Positions 1 through 8,967 of a stretch of DNA of 64,000 nucleotides are shown one piece after another (the first letter of the stretch is position 1; each line of letters opens with the position of its first letter). The DNA lies in assembly GCF_014268445.2 (NCBI RefSeq), contig NZ_CP077089.1:2225501-2289500 (forward strand). The letters are read 5' to 3'. A model generated the notes under the pieces. The model saw only the letters and a program-made list of their open reading frames with translations, made no database searches and was not told where the DNA came from. Origin of the DNA: Pseudomonas tensinigenes (lineage in GTDB: Bacteria > Pseudomonadota > Gammaproteobacteria > Pseudomonadales > Pseudomonadaceae). A program made the position numbers and the translations under genes.

Positions 1-451
1 CGACACCGCGCATCATCATGCACATGTGCTTGGCCTCGATCACCACGGCTACGCCCAGCGCGCCGGTGACTTGCATCACTGCATCGGCGATCTGCCGGCT
101 GAGGTTTTCCTGAATCTGCAAGCGGCGAGCGTACATGTCAACGATCCGCGCGACCTTCGACAGGCCCAGCACTTTGCCGCTCGGGATGTACGCAACGTGC
201 GCCTTGCCGATGAACGGCAGCAGGTGGTGTTCGCACAACGAGTACAACTCGATGTCCTTGACCAGCACCATCTCGCTGTTGTCGGAGCTGAACAGGGCAC
301 CGTTGGTGACCTCTTCGAGCGTCTGTTCATAACCGCGGCAGAGGTACTGCATGGCTTTGGCGGCACGCTTTGGCGTGTCGAGCAGGCCCTCGCGGGACAC
401 GTCCTCGCCCAATTGGCCGAGAATCGCGGTGTAATTCTGTTCCAGGGACAT
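1..451 (-). CDS. folE: GTP cyclohydrolase I, C-terminus cut by window edge
   Basis: Zinc enzyme that converts GTP to 7,8-dihydroneopterin triphosphate, the entry step of tetrahydrofolate synthesis in the cytoplasm. About 150 residues are visible from the ATG at 451 ([12 protein letters not shown]); the last part lies before position 1. The zinc and active-site signature CEHHLLPF is near residue 72, and the second conserved cysteine, in KHMCMMMRG, is at the window edge, so the catalytic core looks intact. It lies 77 bp downstream of smrB on the same strand and is probably cotranscribed with it. Pseudomonads can carry more than one folE paralogue, and which copy this is cannot be decided here. 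Confidence 0.95.
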   Translation of the reverse strand, partial: MSLEQNYTAILGQLGEDVSREGLLDTPKRAAKAMQYLCRGYEQTLEEVTNGALFSSDNSEMVLVKDIELYSLCEHHLLPFIGKAHVAYIPSGKVLGLSKVARIVDMYARRLQIQENLSRQIADAVMQVTGALGVAVVIEAKHMCMMMRGV

Positions 452-528
452 GAAACTACCTGTGGGGATTTTCGCAAAGGGCAAGGGTACGGTGGCGGAC
501 ACAACCCTGCAAGTTCGGTGTAACGCGA

Positions 529-1086
529 TTATTCGTCGCGACCTTCCATCATGGTGCGTTTAAGCATCACGTAAACCGCACCGGCCCCACCGTGTCTGGC
601 CTGGCACGAGCAGAAACCCAGAACCTGCGCATGTTGACGCAGCCAGGTGTTGACGTGGCTTTTGATCATCGGCCGCTTGCCGTCCAGGCGCACAGCCTTG
701 CCGTGGGTGACGCGCACGCAGCGGATTTCGAATTTGGTCGCTTCGGCGAGAAACGCCCAGAGCGTTTCGCGGGCCTTTTCCACGCTCATGCCGTGCAGGT
801 CAAGGCTGCCTTCGAACGGAATCTGGCCGACCTTGAGCTTGCGCATCTGACTTTCCTGCACGCCGTCACGGGACCACATCAGCTCGTCTTCCGGGCCGAC
901 ATCAATCACGAACTGATCGGACAGGCCATCAACGGTAGCGGTGTCGGTGCGCACGGTGGCGGATTGGCGCAGCTTGGCGATCTGTGCGCGGTCAGCCTTG
1001 GGTTTGCCGGTGTCGGCGCGGTCGTGCTTGATCGGCTTGACGCCTTGGATCGCACTTTTGAACAGGGAAAAATCGTCGTCTTGCAT
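529..1086 (-). CDS. smrB: Smr-domain endonuclease SmrB
   Basis: A 185-residue protein with a C-terminal Smr (small MutS-related) domain. DLHG lies in the first half of the domain, VTHGK at its centre, and an [14 protein letters not shown] ending follows, all hallmarks of the family. In E. coli the SmrB nuclease cleaves mRNA at collided ribosomes, and there too smrB sits next to prmB, which supports orthology. The ATG at 1086 (MQDDDFSLF) is chosen because the in-frame extension upstream is low-complexity and reads into the preceding terminator. The acidic, lysine-rich N-terminal 80 residues look disordered. Function is inferred from family and context. Confidence 0.9.
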   Translation of the reverse strand: MQDDDFSLFKSAIQGVKPIKHDRADTGKPKADRAQIAKLRQSATVRTDTATVDGLSDQFVIDVGPEDELMWSRDGVQESQMRKLKVGQIPFEGSLDLHGMSVEKARETLWAFLAEATKFEIRCVRVTHGKAVRLDGKRPMIKSHVNTWLRQHAQVLGFCSCQARHGGAGAVYVMLKRTMMEGRDE

Positions 1087-1123
1087 GTCAGCCTCCGCGA
1101 AGGGCGGCCAGTTTACCCAAGTC

Positions 1124-1157
1124 GAAACAAAACGGCCCGGCAAAAAGCCAGGCCGGT
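1124..1157 (-). terminator. Rho-independent terminator of the 1161-1481 gene
   Basis: On the minus strand a GC-rich stem (CGGCCTGGC / GCCGGGCCG) closes a five-T loop and is followed by TTTTGTTT, directly after the stop of the small membrane protein gene. It separates that gene from smrB. Confidence 0.7.
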
Positions 1158-1160
1158 GAG

Positions 1161-1481
1161 TCAGTCGTGTTTTTTCATCAGGTGCGGGGACATGTTCAGT
1201 TCCCGCGATTGCCGTGCGCGACGGCGGCAGCGGCGCCACAGGGCGACACCGAAATACAGAAACAGCAAACCGACCGCCAGAATGATCGCCGAACCCGTTG
1301 GTGTAGCGTTCAAGTCACCGAGTGCCGGTGGGCGCCCGAGCAGGCTGGCCGCCCCGGCCATCGCCAACAGCACGCCGAACGTCGCCAGAATGGCGGCGAT
1401 CGCTGCGCCGAATCGAAAACGCCAGTTGCTTTGGCCTTTGGGCCGCAAGCGGCGTGCGTCAAATCCATCGGATAACTTCAT
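1161..1481 (-). CDS. small two-TM membrane protein of unknown function
   Basis: About 106 residues from the ATG at 1481 (MKLSDGFDARR); an ATG five codons upstream (1496) is equally in frame. After a basic N-terminus there are two hydrophobic helices, roughly residues 25-47 and 62-81, linked by a short Pro/Gly-containing loop. A strongly basic segment follows (WRRCRRRARQSR), so both ends probably face the cytoplasm. No family is recognised. It is monocistronic as judged by the terminator just downstream. Codon usage matches its neighbours, which supports a real gene. Confidence 0.7.
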   Translation of the reverse strand: MKLSDGFDARRLRPKGQSNWRFRFGAAIAAILATFGVLLAMAGAASLLGRPPALGDLNATPTGSAIILAVGLLFLYFGVALWRRCRRRARQSRELNMSPHLMKKHD

Positions 1482-1611
1482 TCCGACCTTCCTCAATGGG
1501 TATCGGCCCTTCGACCGGGAGTTGACCGGGTTGTTCCTGAGGCTATGGCATTTGCGGCAAATGAGAGGATTTTGCAGATGAGCGGCGCCGCGAGCCGCCC
1601 ATCAGAGCCGA

Positions 1612-2202
1612 TCAGATCAGGTCTTGCGTCAATGCCAGCGTGGCGAAATTGTCCGCCATGATCGCCATTTCGGCTTCCTGCACCACGGCGGCGCTGAGCA
1701 CGCGGCCCTTGAACGGCAAGTCGCGGGTGGCGCAGGCGTCTTCCACCAGAGTGCAACGGAAGCCCAGGTTCTTCGCTGCACGTACGGTGGTGCTGACGCT
1801 GGAGTGGCTCATGAAACCGCAGACGATCAAGTCCAGCGAGCCAAGGTTTTGCAAACGGTCCAGCAGCTCGGTGCCATGGAACGCGCTCGGCAGCAGTTTG
1901 CCAATAATGGTTTCGTCACCTTGTGGCTCAAGGCCGGGGATGAATTCGCCGCGTTCGCCCTGCGGGTCGAACAGGCCACCGACGGTGCCGAGGTGACGCA
2001 CGTGCACGATCGGCCGACCGGCTGCACGGGCTGCGGCAACCACTTGTTTGATGTTCGCGACGGCCGCGTCCATGCCGCTCAGGGCCAGCGGGCCACTGAG
2101 ATACTCTTTCTGGGCATCGATGATGACCACGGTGGCATGGCTCAGTGTGGCCGCTGCGTAACCGCGACCGCTGAGTTGAAACATCGTTTTTGGAACGGAC
2201 AT
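1612..2202 (-). CDS. isochorismatase-like hydrolase with Ser at the nucleophile position
   Basis: A 196-residue alpha/beta protein of the isochorismatase/cysteine-hydrolase superfamily (nicotinamidase and N-carbamoyl hydrolases are relatives). The catalytic Asp is in VVIIDAQKEY (Asp29) and the expected Lys in the IIGKLLPSAF segment (about residue 101). The third triad member, normally Cys in a GxxTHxCVxTT motif, reads CGFMSHSSVSTT, so Ser135 replaces it; the codon is AGC, one base from TGC. True isochorismatases also lack this Cys, so the protein may be a non-thiol hydrolase or inactive. The start at 2202 (MSVPKTMF) is preferred over an upstream ATG that adds 46 unlikely residues. It is transcribed divergently from prmB. 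Confidence 0.85.
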   Translation of the reverse strand: MSVPKTMFQLSGRGYAAATLSHATVVIIDAQKEYLSGPLALSGMDAAVANIKQVVAAARAAGRPIVHVRHLGTVGGLFDPQGERGEFIPGLEPQGDETIIGKLLPSAFHGTELLDRLQNLGSLDLIVCGFMSHSSVSTTVRAAKNLGFRCTLVEDACATRDLPFKGRVLSAAVVQEAEMAIMADNFATLALTQDLI

Positions 2203-2441
2203 TCTGGGGCTCCTTGGGGTGGGGCTTTTGCGACATTGTCCTCTGGCTGAGCGGTTCTGTGAATCGCTACCATCGTAGGCACCGTCGTTATTGGCCTGCA
2301 GCCTTGTCAAGTTACACGTTCTGTTCAATAGCCGATGCAAAAAACAGAAAACTCCTACCGTCGTCCGGATGATTTTCCTGCGTCGTCGTCAGGCGTTTTG
2401 GCTGGTAGAATCGCCAGTCGTTTTTTCTGGAGTTCTGCCCC

Positions 2442-3350
2442 GTGATCACTTCCCGACTTCGTACCCTGCGCGACCACATCCGTTGGGCCGTCAGCCGCTT
2501 CCATGGGGAGGATCTGTTTTTCGGCCATGGCACCGACAATGCCTGGGACGAAGCGCGGCAACTGGTGCTCGGCGCTTTGCACCTGCCGTGGGAAATCGCC
2601 GACAGCTACCTCGATTGCGCGCTGGAAGACGATGAGCTGGTCAATTTGCAGCGTTTGCTCAAGCGCCGTATCGAAGAGCGTATTCCCACCGCTTACCTGT
2701 TGGGCGAGGCGTGGTTCTGCGGCATGTCGTTTATCGTCGATGAGCGTGTGTTGATCCCGCGTTCGCCGATTGGCGAATTGATCGAAAACCACTTCGCCCC
2801 GTGGATCGGCACCGAACCTGCGCGCATTCTCGACCTGTGCACCGGTTCCGGTTGCATCGGTATCGCCTGCGCCTACGAGTTCCAGAACGCCGAAGTGGTG
2901 CTGGCGGATCTGTCGTTCGAAGCGCTGGAAGTGGCCAACCAGAACATCGAGCGGCATGGCGTCGATGAGCGCGTCTATACCGTTCAGGGTGATGGTTTCG
3001 ATGGTTTGCCGGGTCAGCGCTTCGACCTGATCGTGTCCAACCCGCCTTACGTGGATGCGGAAGATTTCGCTGACATGCCGGACGAATATCAGCATGAGCC
3101 CGAGCTGGGTCTGGCCTGTGGCGATGATGGTCTGAATCTGGTTCGACGCATGCTGGCTGAAGCGGCGGATCACCTGACCGAGAAGGGCTTGTTGATCGTT
3201 GAAGTGGGCAACAGTCAGGTACACGTTGACGCGCTGTACCCGGAAGTCGATTTCGCCTGGCTCGAATTCGAGCGCGGCGGGCATGGCGTGTTCATGCTGA
3301 CAGCGGAGCAGTGCCGCGATCATCAGGCGCTGTTCGCTTCCCGCGTCTGA
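2442..3350 (+). CDS. prmB: ribosomal protein L3 glutamine methyltransferase
   Basis: A SAM-dependent N5-glutamine methyltransferase of 302 residues that modifies a conserved Gln of ribosomal protein L3. A helical N-terminal substrate-recognition domain (about 1-100) precedes a Rossmann methyltransferase fold. The SAM motif [13 protein letters not shown] is near residue 130 and the NPPY motif that contacts the target glutamine near residue 199. Translation begins at GTG 2442 ([15 protein letters not shown]), matching the family N-terminus. The order smrB (divergent) - prmB - aroC resembles the enterobacterial arrangement, with two minus-strand genes inserted before aroC. Confidence 0.95.
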   Translation: MITSRLRTLRDHIRWAVSRFHGEDLFFGHGTDNAWDEARQLVLGALHLPWEIADSYLDCALEDDELVNLQRLLKRRIEERIPTAYLLGEAWFCGMSFIVDERVLIPRSPIGELIENHFAPWIGTEPARILDLCTGSGCIGIACAYEFQNAEVVLADLSFEALEVANQNIERHGVDERVYTVQGDGFDGLPGQRFDLIVSNPPYVDAEDFADMPDEYQHEPELGLACGDDGLNLVRRMLAEAADHLTEKGLLIVEVGNSQVHVDALYPEVDFAWLEFERGGHGVFMLTAEQCRDHQALFASRV

Positions 3351-3360
3351 TCCTTAAAAG

Positions 3361-3433
3361 CTTCGCGAGCAAGCTCGCTCCCACAGGTTCGGTGTACGAC
3401 ACAAATCCTGTGGGAGCGAGCCTGCTCGCGAAT
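3361..3433. repeat. REP inverted pair, family A, short-spacer form
   Basis: Two REP palindromes in opposite orientation: CTTCGCGAGCAAGCTCGCTC first and GTGGGAGCGAGCCTGCTCGC second, with about 22 bp between them. It lies between the ends of the convergent prmB and the 3457-4248 gene, where its hairpins could also end transcription. Confidence 0.9.
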
Positions 3434-3456
3434 GGCCGCACTGCGGTCTCAAGCCA

Positions 3457-4248
3457 TCAGCGGTGCGTGGCGATCCAGATCAACAACCCCGCCTGAAACA
3501 CCGCAAACGCCACCAGACACGTAATAGTGAAACGCAAACCAGCGTCTTCACGCTTGAACTTGCTGACCTTGTCTTCCTGCTTCTTCAGCTTCACTTCCTG
3601 CTCGGCCAGATTCTGCTCGGCCTGCTGAAGCATCTGCGCTGCTTCAAGAATTTCGACGATCTGCAGCTTTTCGCTGTTCCAGTCGCCGAGCAGATCGCCA
3701 ACCTGCACTTCCTTGACGCTACCCTTCAAATGCTGCGCATCGGCGTACACCACATCAAACCCGTGCACGCGCAAAAAGTGATCGCGACGCAGACGCGTGT
3801 CTTCGTTCAGCGCGTCCTTGTTGTTCAAGTCCATGCCGTCGACGGTGTAGGTCGGCCAACGCTTTTTCGCCCAATTGATGCCTTGCGCGGCCATGTAACG
3901 GCCGATGCCACGGTTCATCGGTTCGATCTGCAGGCCGCTGTCGGGGCCGAAGTGCACACGCTTGGTGGTGTGATCCACCCACACGTCCAGCTGATTCTGC
4001 TCTTTGCGCACACGCTGGCCGGGCAGTTTGATCGCCATGCGCATCAGGCTTTTTTCTTTGCTGTTGCGCTCGGCATAGCCGAATTCGACGAAGCGCAAGG
4101 GGCGTCCGCCGGTGTTGCGGTCGGTTTGCAGCGGGGCCAGGCGGAGCATCTTGTGGTGCTCGACGTGGACATCCGCCCACGGCAGCTCGACCGCTGGCGG
4201 TGCGTCTTTTTCAGCGGTGGTGTCGGGTGAAGTCTGGGTATCAGTCAT
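3457..4248 (-). CDS. conserved hypothetical protein with coiled coil and C-terminal TM anchor
   Basis: A 263-residue protein of no family I can name. The N-terminal 25 residues are Thr/Asp/Glu/Pro-rich and probably disordered. A mixed alpha/beta region (about 30-185) with several WxxKRWPTY- and HFLRVHGFDV-like segments follows. Residues about 195-235 form a Gln/Glu/Lys-rich heptad coiled coil, and residues about 241-259 are a single hydrophobic helix ending in ATHR. The topology suggests a tail-anchored inner-membrane protein with most of its mass in the cytoplasm. It follows the alpha/beta hydrolase gene on the same strand with a 99-bp gap that holds a perfect inverted repeat. Confidence 0.75.
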   Translation of the reverse strand: MTDTQTSPDTTAEKDAPPAVELPWADVHVEHHKMLRLAPLQTDRNTGGRPLRFVEFGYAERNSKEKSLMRMAIKLPGQRVRKEQNQLDVWVDHTTKRVHFGPDSGLQIEPMNRGIGRYMAAQGINWAKKRWPTYTVDGMDLNNKDALNEDTRLRRDHFLRVHGFDVVYADAQHLKGSVKEVQVGDLLGDWNSEKLQIVEILEAAQMLQQAEQNLAEQEVKLKKQEDKVSKFKREDAGLRFTITCLVAFAVFQAGLLIWIATHR

Positions 4249-4275
4249 AACGGCGAGATCCTGTCCAAGCCCTGC

Positions 4276-4303
4276 TTGTCGCCAGCCGTTGCGCTGGCGA
4301 CAA
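4276..4303. repeat. 11-bp perfect inverted repeat between two minus-strand genes
   Basis: TTGTCGCCAGC pairs with GCTGGCGACAA across a six-base loop. No clear T run follows on either strand, so it may be a weak terminator or an mRNA 3'-end stabiliser behind the hydrolase gene. Confidence 0.5.
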
Positions 4304-4347
4304 AGGCTTATCGGCCGTTTTTTGCAGGACTAGAGGGCAAACAACGC

Positions 4348-5301
4348 TTAACTGGCGCGAAGTCCGTCAATAAACTCAATGATCTTCGCGCCGAGTTCCG
4401 CCGCCAGTGGCAAATTTGGATCCTTGTACGAAGCCAATTGCCGCTTCATATCGTTGTGGACGATGCGCATGACGTGGTTCATGCCGTCGATCACCGCCAG
4501 TTCGGCGTCGGGTTTGGCGGCCTTTAGCGCTTGCGCATCGCCAACGCCGACCTGCATGTCGTTGCTGCCCTGAACGATCAGCGCCGGCATCTGCAGTTGC
4601 GCGAAGGCTTTCGCCGGGTCCTGACGGAACAGCGAAATCAGATACGGCTGCACGCTCGGGCGGAAAATCACCTGCAACGGTTGCGGCACATTGTCATCGG
4701 TGTGGCCAGCCTTGAGGCTATCGAGCAATTCATTGCTGCGCAGCATCAGCGGTGGCGGCAGGCTGCGGGCCAGTTGTTCGCGGATCACCTGATCGACCGG
4801 GCGGGCGCTGCCGGACAGGGAAATCACCGCCGCCGCATCGACTTTCGGCGCGGCGAGGCTGGCAATCAGCGCGCCTTCACTGTGGCCGAGCAGGATCAAT
4901 TTGCCGAAACGCGGGTCGGCTTTGAGCTTCTGCCCCCACGCCACCGCGTCCGCCGCGTAGGCTTCCACCGACAAATTGCGCTCATCCGGCGTCGCCGCCA
5001 GGCTCGCCGCAACACCGCGCTTGTCGTAACGCACGCTGGCGATGTTGTGTTTGGCCAGCACCCAGGCCAGGCGCTTGAGGCTGTCATTGCGCCCGCCGTC
5101 GGGGTTGTTTCCGTCGCGATCCGTAGGACCCGAGCCAGAAATAATCAGGACAACCGGCACCGGGTTGTCAGACTTTGGCAGCAGCAGCGAACCGAAAAGT
5201 TCGCCGGTGCCGGTATCCAAAGTAACCGGGCGTTGTAGGACCGTCGCTTGGGCAAAGCCCGTAAAGAGGGTAAGACTCAAGATCAAAACTCGCAGCATCA
5301 T
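4348..5301 (-). CDS. exported alpha/beta hydrolase
   Basis: A 317-residue serine hydrolase of the alpha/beta-hydrolase fold, close to the S9/serine aminopeptidase-type esterases. The start at 5301 (MMLRVLILSLTLFTGFAQA) gives a typical Sec signal peptide, so the enzyme should work in the periplasm. The oxyanion-side motif ISGSGPTDRDGNN lies near residue 55, the nucleophile elbow GHSEG near residue 135, and Asp in QGSNDMQVG and His in DGMNHVMR complete a Ser-Asp-His triad. The substrate cannot be told; an ester or small peptide is a family-based guess. It is divergent from aroC, with about 130 bp between them. Confidence 0.85.
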   Translation of the reverse strand: MMLRVLILSLTLFTGFAQATVLQRPVTLDTGTGELFGSLLLPKSDNPVPVVLIISGSGPTDRDGNNPDGGRNDSLKRLAWVLAKHNIASVRYDKRGVAASLAATPDERNLSVEAYAADAVAWGQKLKADPRFGKLILLGHSEGALIASLAAPKVDAAAVISLSGSARPVDQVIREQLARSLPPPLMLRSNELLDSLKAGHTDDNVPQPLQVIFRPSVQPYLISLFRQDPAKAFAQLQMPALIVQGSNDMQVGVGDAQALKAAKPDAELAVIDGMNHVMRIVHNDMKRQLASYKDPNLPLAAELGAKIIEFIDGLRAS

Positions 5302-5431
5302 CACGCCATCATTCGTCAAGGTGCCGGTTGGACTCGCCAGCACCACTAAGGTTCGAGGATGAACTACTCGGTTAGCCTGCGTATACTGGCGCGCATCACG
5401 AATTTGGGTTTGATTTCACGGAGCGTCCTGC

Positions 5432-6523
5432 ATGTCCGGCAATACCTACGGCAAGTTGTTCACTGTCACCACCGCTGGCGAAAGCCATGGTCCGGCGTTG
5501 GTCGCCATTGTCGACGGCTGCCCGCCGGGCCTGGAGATCTCCCTCGAAGACCTGCAGCGCGACCTCGATCGCCGCAAGCCCGGCACCAGCCGCCACACCA
5601 CCCAGCGTCAGGAAGCCGACGAAGTCGAAATCCTCTCCGGCGTGTTCGAAGGGCGCACCACCGGTTGCTCGATCGGCCTGCTGATCCGCAACACCGACCA
5701 GAAGTCCAAGGACTACTCGGCGATCAAGGATCTGTTCCGCCCGGCCCACGCCGACTACACCTACCACCACAAATACGGTGAGCGCGACTACCGTGGCGGT
5801 GGCCGCAGCTCGGCCCGCGAGACCGCAATGCGCGTGGCGGCCGGTGCGATTGCCAAGAAATATCTGGCCAGCCAGGGCATCGTCATTCGTGGCTACATGA
5901 GCCAGCTCGGCCCGATCGAAATCCCGTTCAAGACCTGGGATTCGGTAGAAGAGAACGCCTTCTTCAGCCCCGATCCAGACAAAGTCCCTGAGCTGGAAGC
6001 CTACATGGACCAATTGCGCCGCGACCAAGACTCGGTCGGCGCAAAAATCACCGTGGTTGCCGAAGGCGTAATGCCCGGTCTGGGCGAGCCGATTTTCGAT
6101 CGTCTCGACGCTGAACTGGCGCATGCGCTGATGAGCATCAATGCCGTCAAAGGCGTGGAAATCGGCGCCGGTTTCGCTTCGGTTGCCCAGCGCGGCACCG
6201 AACATCGCGATGAAATGACTCCGGAAGGTTTCCTCAGCAACAACGCGGGCGGCATCCTTGGCGGTATTTCCTCCGGTCAGCCGATCGTTGCCCATTTGGC
6301 GCTGAAGCCGACGTCGAGCATCACCACCCCGGGCCGTTCGATCGACATCCACGGCAACCCGGTCGATGTCATCACCAAGGGCCGTCACGACCCGTGCGTG
6401 GGCATCCGCGCCACGCCGATTGCCGAAGCGATGATGGCCATTGTGCTGATGGATCACCTGCTGCGTCACCGTGGCCAGAACGCCGATGTGCGCGTGAGCA
6501 CGCCGGTGCTGGGTCAGCTTTGA
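5432..6523 (+). CDS. aroC: chorismate synthase
   Basis: A 363-residue FMN-dependent enzyme that makes chorismate from 5-enolpyruvylshikimate-3-phosphate, the last common step to aromatic amino acids, folate and quinones. The signatures GESHG (residues 15-19), [11 protein letters not shown] (about 125) and [16 protein letters not shown] (about 321) are all present, and the length equals the family norm. Start ATG 5432 has GGAG about 9 bases upstream. An MFS gene follows after 31 bp. pabB at 44-45 kb uses the product of this enzyme. Confidence 0.98.
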   Translation: MSGNTYGKLFTVTTAGESHGPALVAIVDGCPPGLEISLEDLQRDLDRRKPGTSRHTTQRQEADEVEILSGVFEGRTTGCSIGLLIRNTDQKSKDYSAIKDLFRPAHADYTYHHKYGERDYRGGGRSSARETAMRVAAGAIAKKYLASQGIVIRGYMSQLGPIEIPFKTWDSVEENAFFSPDPDKVPELEAYMDQLRRDQDSVGAKITVVAEGVMPGLGEPIFDRLDAELAHALMSINAVKGVEIGAGFASVAQRGTEHRDEMTPEGFLSNNAGGILGGISSGQPIVAHLALKPTSSITTPGRSIDIHGNPVDVITKGRHDPCVGIRATPIAEAMMAIVLMDHLLRHRGQNADVRVSTPVLGQL

Positions 6524-6537
6524 TGGCAGGCTCTAAA

Positions 6538-6562
6538 GCCGTCGCGGCATAACCGTGACGGC
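6538..6562 (+). promoter_or_regulatory. hairpin covering the GTG start of the MFS gene
   Basis: GCCGTCGCGG pairs with CCGTGACGGC (one G:U pair) across a five-base loop. The GTG start at 6555 lies inside the right arm, so the folded mRNA would hide the start codon. No run of T follows. Translational control or coupling is an inference. Confidence 0.5.
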
Positions 6563-7700
6563 GCTCCCTTACTGGCGGCTGTCCAGTTTCTATCTGTTCT
6601 ATTTCGCCTTGCTCGGTTCGACAGCGCCGTTTCTGGCGCTGTACTTCGATCACCTCGGCTTCAGTCCGGCGCGGATTGGTGAGCTGGTCGCCATTCCGAT
6701 GCTGATGCGCTGCGTGGCGCCGAACATCTGGGGCTGGCTCGGCGATTACACCGGCAGACGCCTGGCCATCGTGCGCTTTGGCGCGCTGTGCACGCTGCTG
6801 ACTTTCTCGTTGATTTTCGTCAGCAAGACCTACGCCTGGCTGGCGATGGTCATGGCGTTGCACGCGTTCTTCTGGCACGCCGTGCTGCCGCAGTTCGAAG
6901 TCATCACCCTGGCGCATTTGCAGGGGCAGACCTCGCGTTACAGCCAGATTCGTTTGTGGGGCTCGATCGGTTTCATCATTACCGTGGTGGCGTTGGGGCG
7001 CCTGTTCGAATGGCTCAGCCTCGACATCTACCCGGCGGCACTGGTGCTGATCATGGCCGGCATAGTCCTCAGCAGTTTGTGGGTGCCGAATGCGCAACCG
7101 CCGCAAGGCAATCGGCCGAGCGGCGAGGGCTTTCTCAAGCAACTGCGCAATCCCGGCGTGCTGGCTTTTTACGGCTGCGTGGCGCTGATGCAGATGAGCC
7201 ACGGCCCGTATTACACCTTTCTGACCTTGCACCTGGAACGACTCGGTTACACACGCGGCACCATCGGCATGCTCTGGGCCGTGGGTGTGGTCGCCGAAGT
7301 GCTGATGTTCATGGCGATGAGCCGGATTCTTGCGCGGTTTTCCTTGCGCCGCGTATTGATGGCAAGTTTTCTGCTGGCGGCGCTGCGCTGGTTGCTGCTA
7401 GGTTCGTTCGCCGAGTTTCTGTGGGTGCTGTTGTTCGCTCAGGTTCTGCACGCGGCGACCTTCGGCAGTTTTCACGCCGCTGCCATCGCCTTCGTGCAAC
7501 GTAGCTTCGGCGCCCGTCAGCAAGGGCAGGGCCAGGCGTTGTACGCCGCACTGGCCGGCACCGGCGGTGCGCTCGGCGCGTTGTATTCCGGTTACAGCTG
7601 GAATGCCCTCGGCGCGACATTGACCTTTAGTATTGCCAGTCTCGCGGCGCTCGCTGCTGCCGTTATCATTGCCACACGTATGCAAGAGGACAGGCCATGA
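6555..7700 (+). CDS. MFS transporter, HcaT/phenylpropionate-permease-like
   Basis: A 381-residue inner-membrane carrier with about 12 predicted helices. The N-terminus LPYWRLSSFYLFYFALLG and the loop GDYTGRRLAIVRFG are typical of the HcaT-like (nucleoside:H+ symporter-like) branch of the major facilitator superfamily. The only possible start between the upstream in-frame stop (6534) and the conserved N-terminus is GTG 6555, which has no good ribosome-binding site and lies in a stem-loop. Its last codons overlap mtnB by ATGA, so the two are translationally coupled. That makes a role in uptake of a methylthio- or aromatic compound plausible but unproven. Confidence 0.8.
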   Translation: MTALPYWRLSSFYLFYFALLGSTAPFLALYFDHLGFSPARIGELVAIPMLMRCVAPNIWGWLGDYTGRRLAIVRFGALCTLLTFSLIFVSKTYAWLAMVMALHAFFWHAVLPQFEVITLAHLQGQTSRYSQIRLWGSIGFIITVVALGRLFEWLSLDIYPAALVLIMAGIVLSSLWVPNAQPPQGNRPSGEGFLKQLRNPGVLAFYGCVALMQMSHGPYYTFLTLHLERLGYTRGTIGMLWAVGVVAEVLMFMAMSRILARFSLRRVLMASFLLAALRWLLLGSFAEFLWVLLFAQVLHAATFGSFHAAAIAFVQRSFGARQQGQGQALYAALAGTGGALGALYSGYSWNALGATLTFSIASLAALAAAVIIATRMQEDRP

Positions 7701-8323
7701 GCCTTACGCGTGAACAACTCGCCCAGCAAATCGTCGACGCCGGGCGCTTTCTTTATGGTCGCGGCTGGTCGCCGGCCACCAGCAGCAATTATTCGACGCG
7801 CCTGTCGGCCAGCGAAGCGCTGCTGACCGTTTCGGGTAAGCACAAGGGCCAGTTGGGTTTGGATGATGTGCTCGCCACCGACCTTTCCGGCAACAGCCTG
7901 GAACCGGGCAAAAAGCCCTCCGCCGAAACCCTGCTGCACACCCAGCTATATAGCTGGCGCCCGGAGATCGGCGCAGTGCTGCACACCCATTCGGTAAACG
8001 CCACGGTGCTGTCGCGTCTCACCCCCGAAGACTTCATCGAGTTCGAAGATTACGAACTGCAAAAAGCCTTCAGTGGCATCTCGACCCACGAATCCCGGGT
8101 GCGCGTGCCGATTTTCGATAACGATCAGGACATTGCGCGCCTCGCTGCCAAGGTGCAGCCTTGGCTCGACGCCCATCCCGATTGCGTCGGTTATCTGATT
8201 CGCGGCCACGGCCTCTACACCTGGGGCGCGCAGATGAACGACGCGCTGCGGCAGATCGAGGCCTTTGAATTTCTGTTTGAATGCGAGTTGAAAACTCGCA
8301 GCGTCATGAACCGCCAAGGCTGA
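7697..8323 (+). CDS. mtnB: methylthioribulose-1-phosphate dehydratase
   Basis: A zinc enzyme of the class II aldolase/adducin fold (208 residues) that dehydrates 5-methylthioribulose 1-phosphate in the methionine salvage pathway. The motif VLHTHSVNATVLSRL near residue 95 supplies two zinc-binding His, IRGHGLYTWG near residue 175 a third, and GKHKGQLG is the substrate-loop signature. The start ATG overlaps the MFS stop. mtnD and mtnC follow on the same strand, 94 and 4 bp apart. The upstream genes of the pathway (mtnA, and mtnP or mtnK) are not in this window. Confidence 0.95.
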   Translation: MSLTREQLAQQIVDAGRFLYGRGWSPATSSNYSTRLSASEALLTVSGKHKGQLGLDDVLATDLSGNSLEPGKKPSAETLLHTQLYSWRPEIGAVLHTHSVNATVLSRLTPEDFIEFEDYELQKAFSGISTHESRVRVPIFDNDQDIARLAAKVQPWLDAHPDCVGYLIRGHGLYTWGAQMNDALRQIEAFEFLFECELKTRSVMNRQG

Positions 8324-8417
8324 CTTCACCGGAAGTAGCCCATTTGCCTGATGAAATGCTGTGCCCGACCGGTCTGCAAGAACCGGACGGCAAGGCCGAT
8401 ACCGAGGAATTGCCCCA

Positions 8418-8963
8418 ATGAGCAGCCTGTCCGTCTATCACGTTTCCAGCCCCGATATTCCCAACAAGGTGCTGACCCACTTCGAAGACATCGCCTCGAC
8501 CCTGGCCGAGCAGGGCGTGCGCTTCGACCGTTGGCAAGCCGCCGCAAGGATTCAGCCCGGCGCTACCCAGGAAGAAGTGATCAGCGCCTATAAAGAGCAG
8601 ATCGACCAACTGATGACCGAACGCGGTTACATCACCGTCGACGTGATCAGCCTCAACAGCGATCACCCGCAAAAAGCCGAATTGCGCGCCAAGTTTCTCG
8701 AAGAACATCGCCATGGCGAAGACGAAGTCAGATTTTTCGTCGCCGGCCGTGGCCTGTTTACCTTGCACATCGACGATTACGTCTACGCCGTACTGTGCGA
8801 GAAGAACGATCTGATCTCGGTACCGGCCGGCACCAAGCACTGGTTCGACATGGGCGAGCATCCGCACTTTGTCGCGATTCGCCTGTTCAACAACCCTGAA
8901 GGCTGGGTTGCCAATTTCACCGGCGAAGACATCGCCGGCCGCTTCCCGCGTCTGGAGGACTGA
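8418..8963 (+). CDS. mtnD: acireductone dioxygenase
   Basis: A cupin metalloenzyme of 181 residues that oxidises 1,2-dihydroxy-5-(methylthio)pentene-3-one. With iron it gives the methionine precursor 2-keto-4-methylthiobutyrate; with nickel it gives an off-pathway product and CO. The metal ligands are visible in [12 protein letters not shown] (two His and the Glu, around residues 95-105) and in [12 protein letters not shown] (third His, about residue 140). The start MSSLSVYHV at 8418 matches the family; an upstream in-frame ATG would add 19 residues with no family resemblance. It ends 4 bp before mtnC. Confidence 0.96.
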   Translation: MSSLSVYHVSSPDIPNKVLTHFEDIASTLAEQGVRFDRWQAAARIQPGATQEEVISAYKEQIDQLMTERGYITVDVISLNSDHPQKAELRAKFLEEHRHGEDEVRFFVAGRGLFTLHIDDYVYAVLCEKNDLISVPAGTKHWFDMGEHPHFVAIRLFNNPEGWVANFTGEDIAGRFPRLED

Positions 8964-8967
8964 TTCG

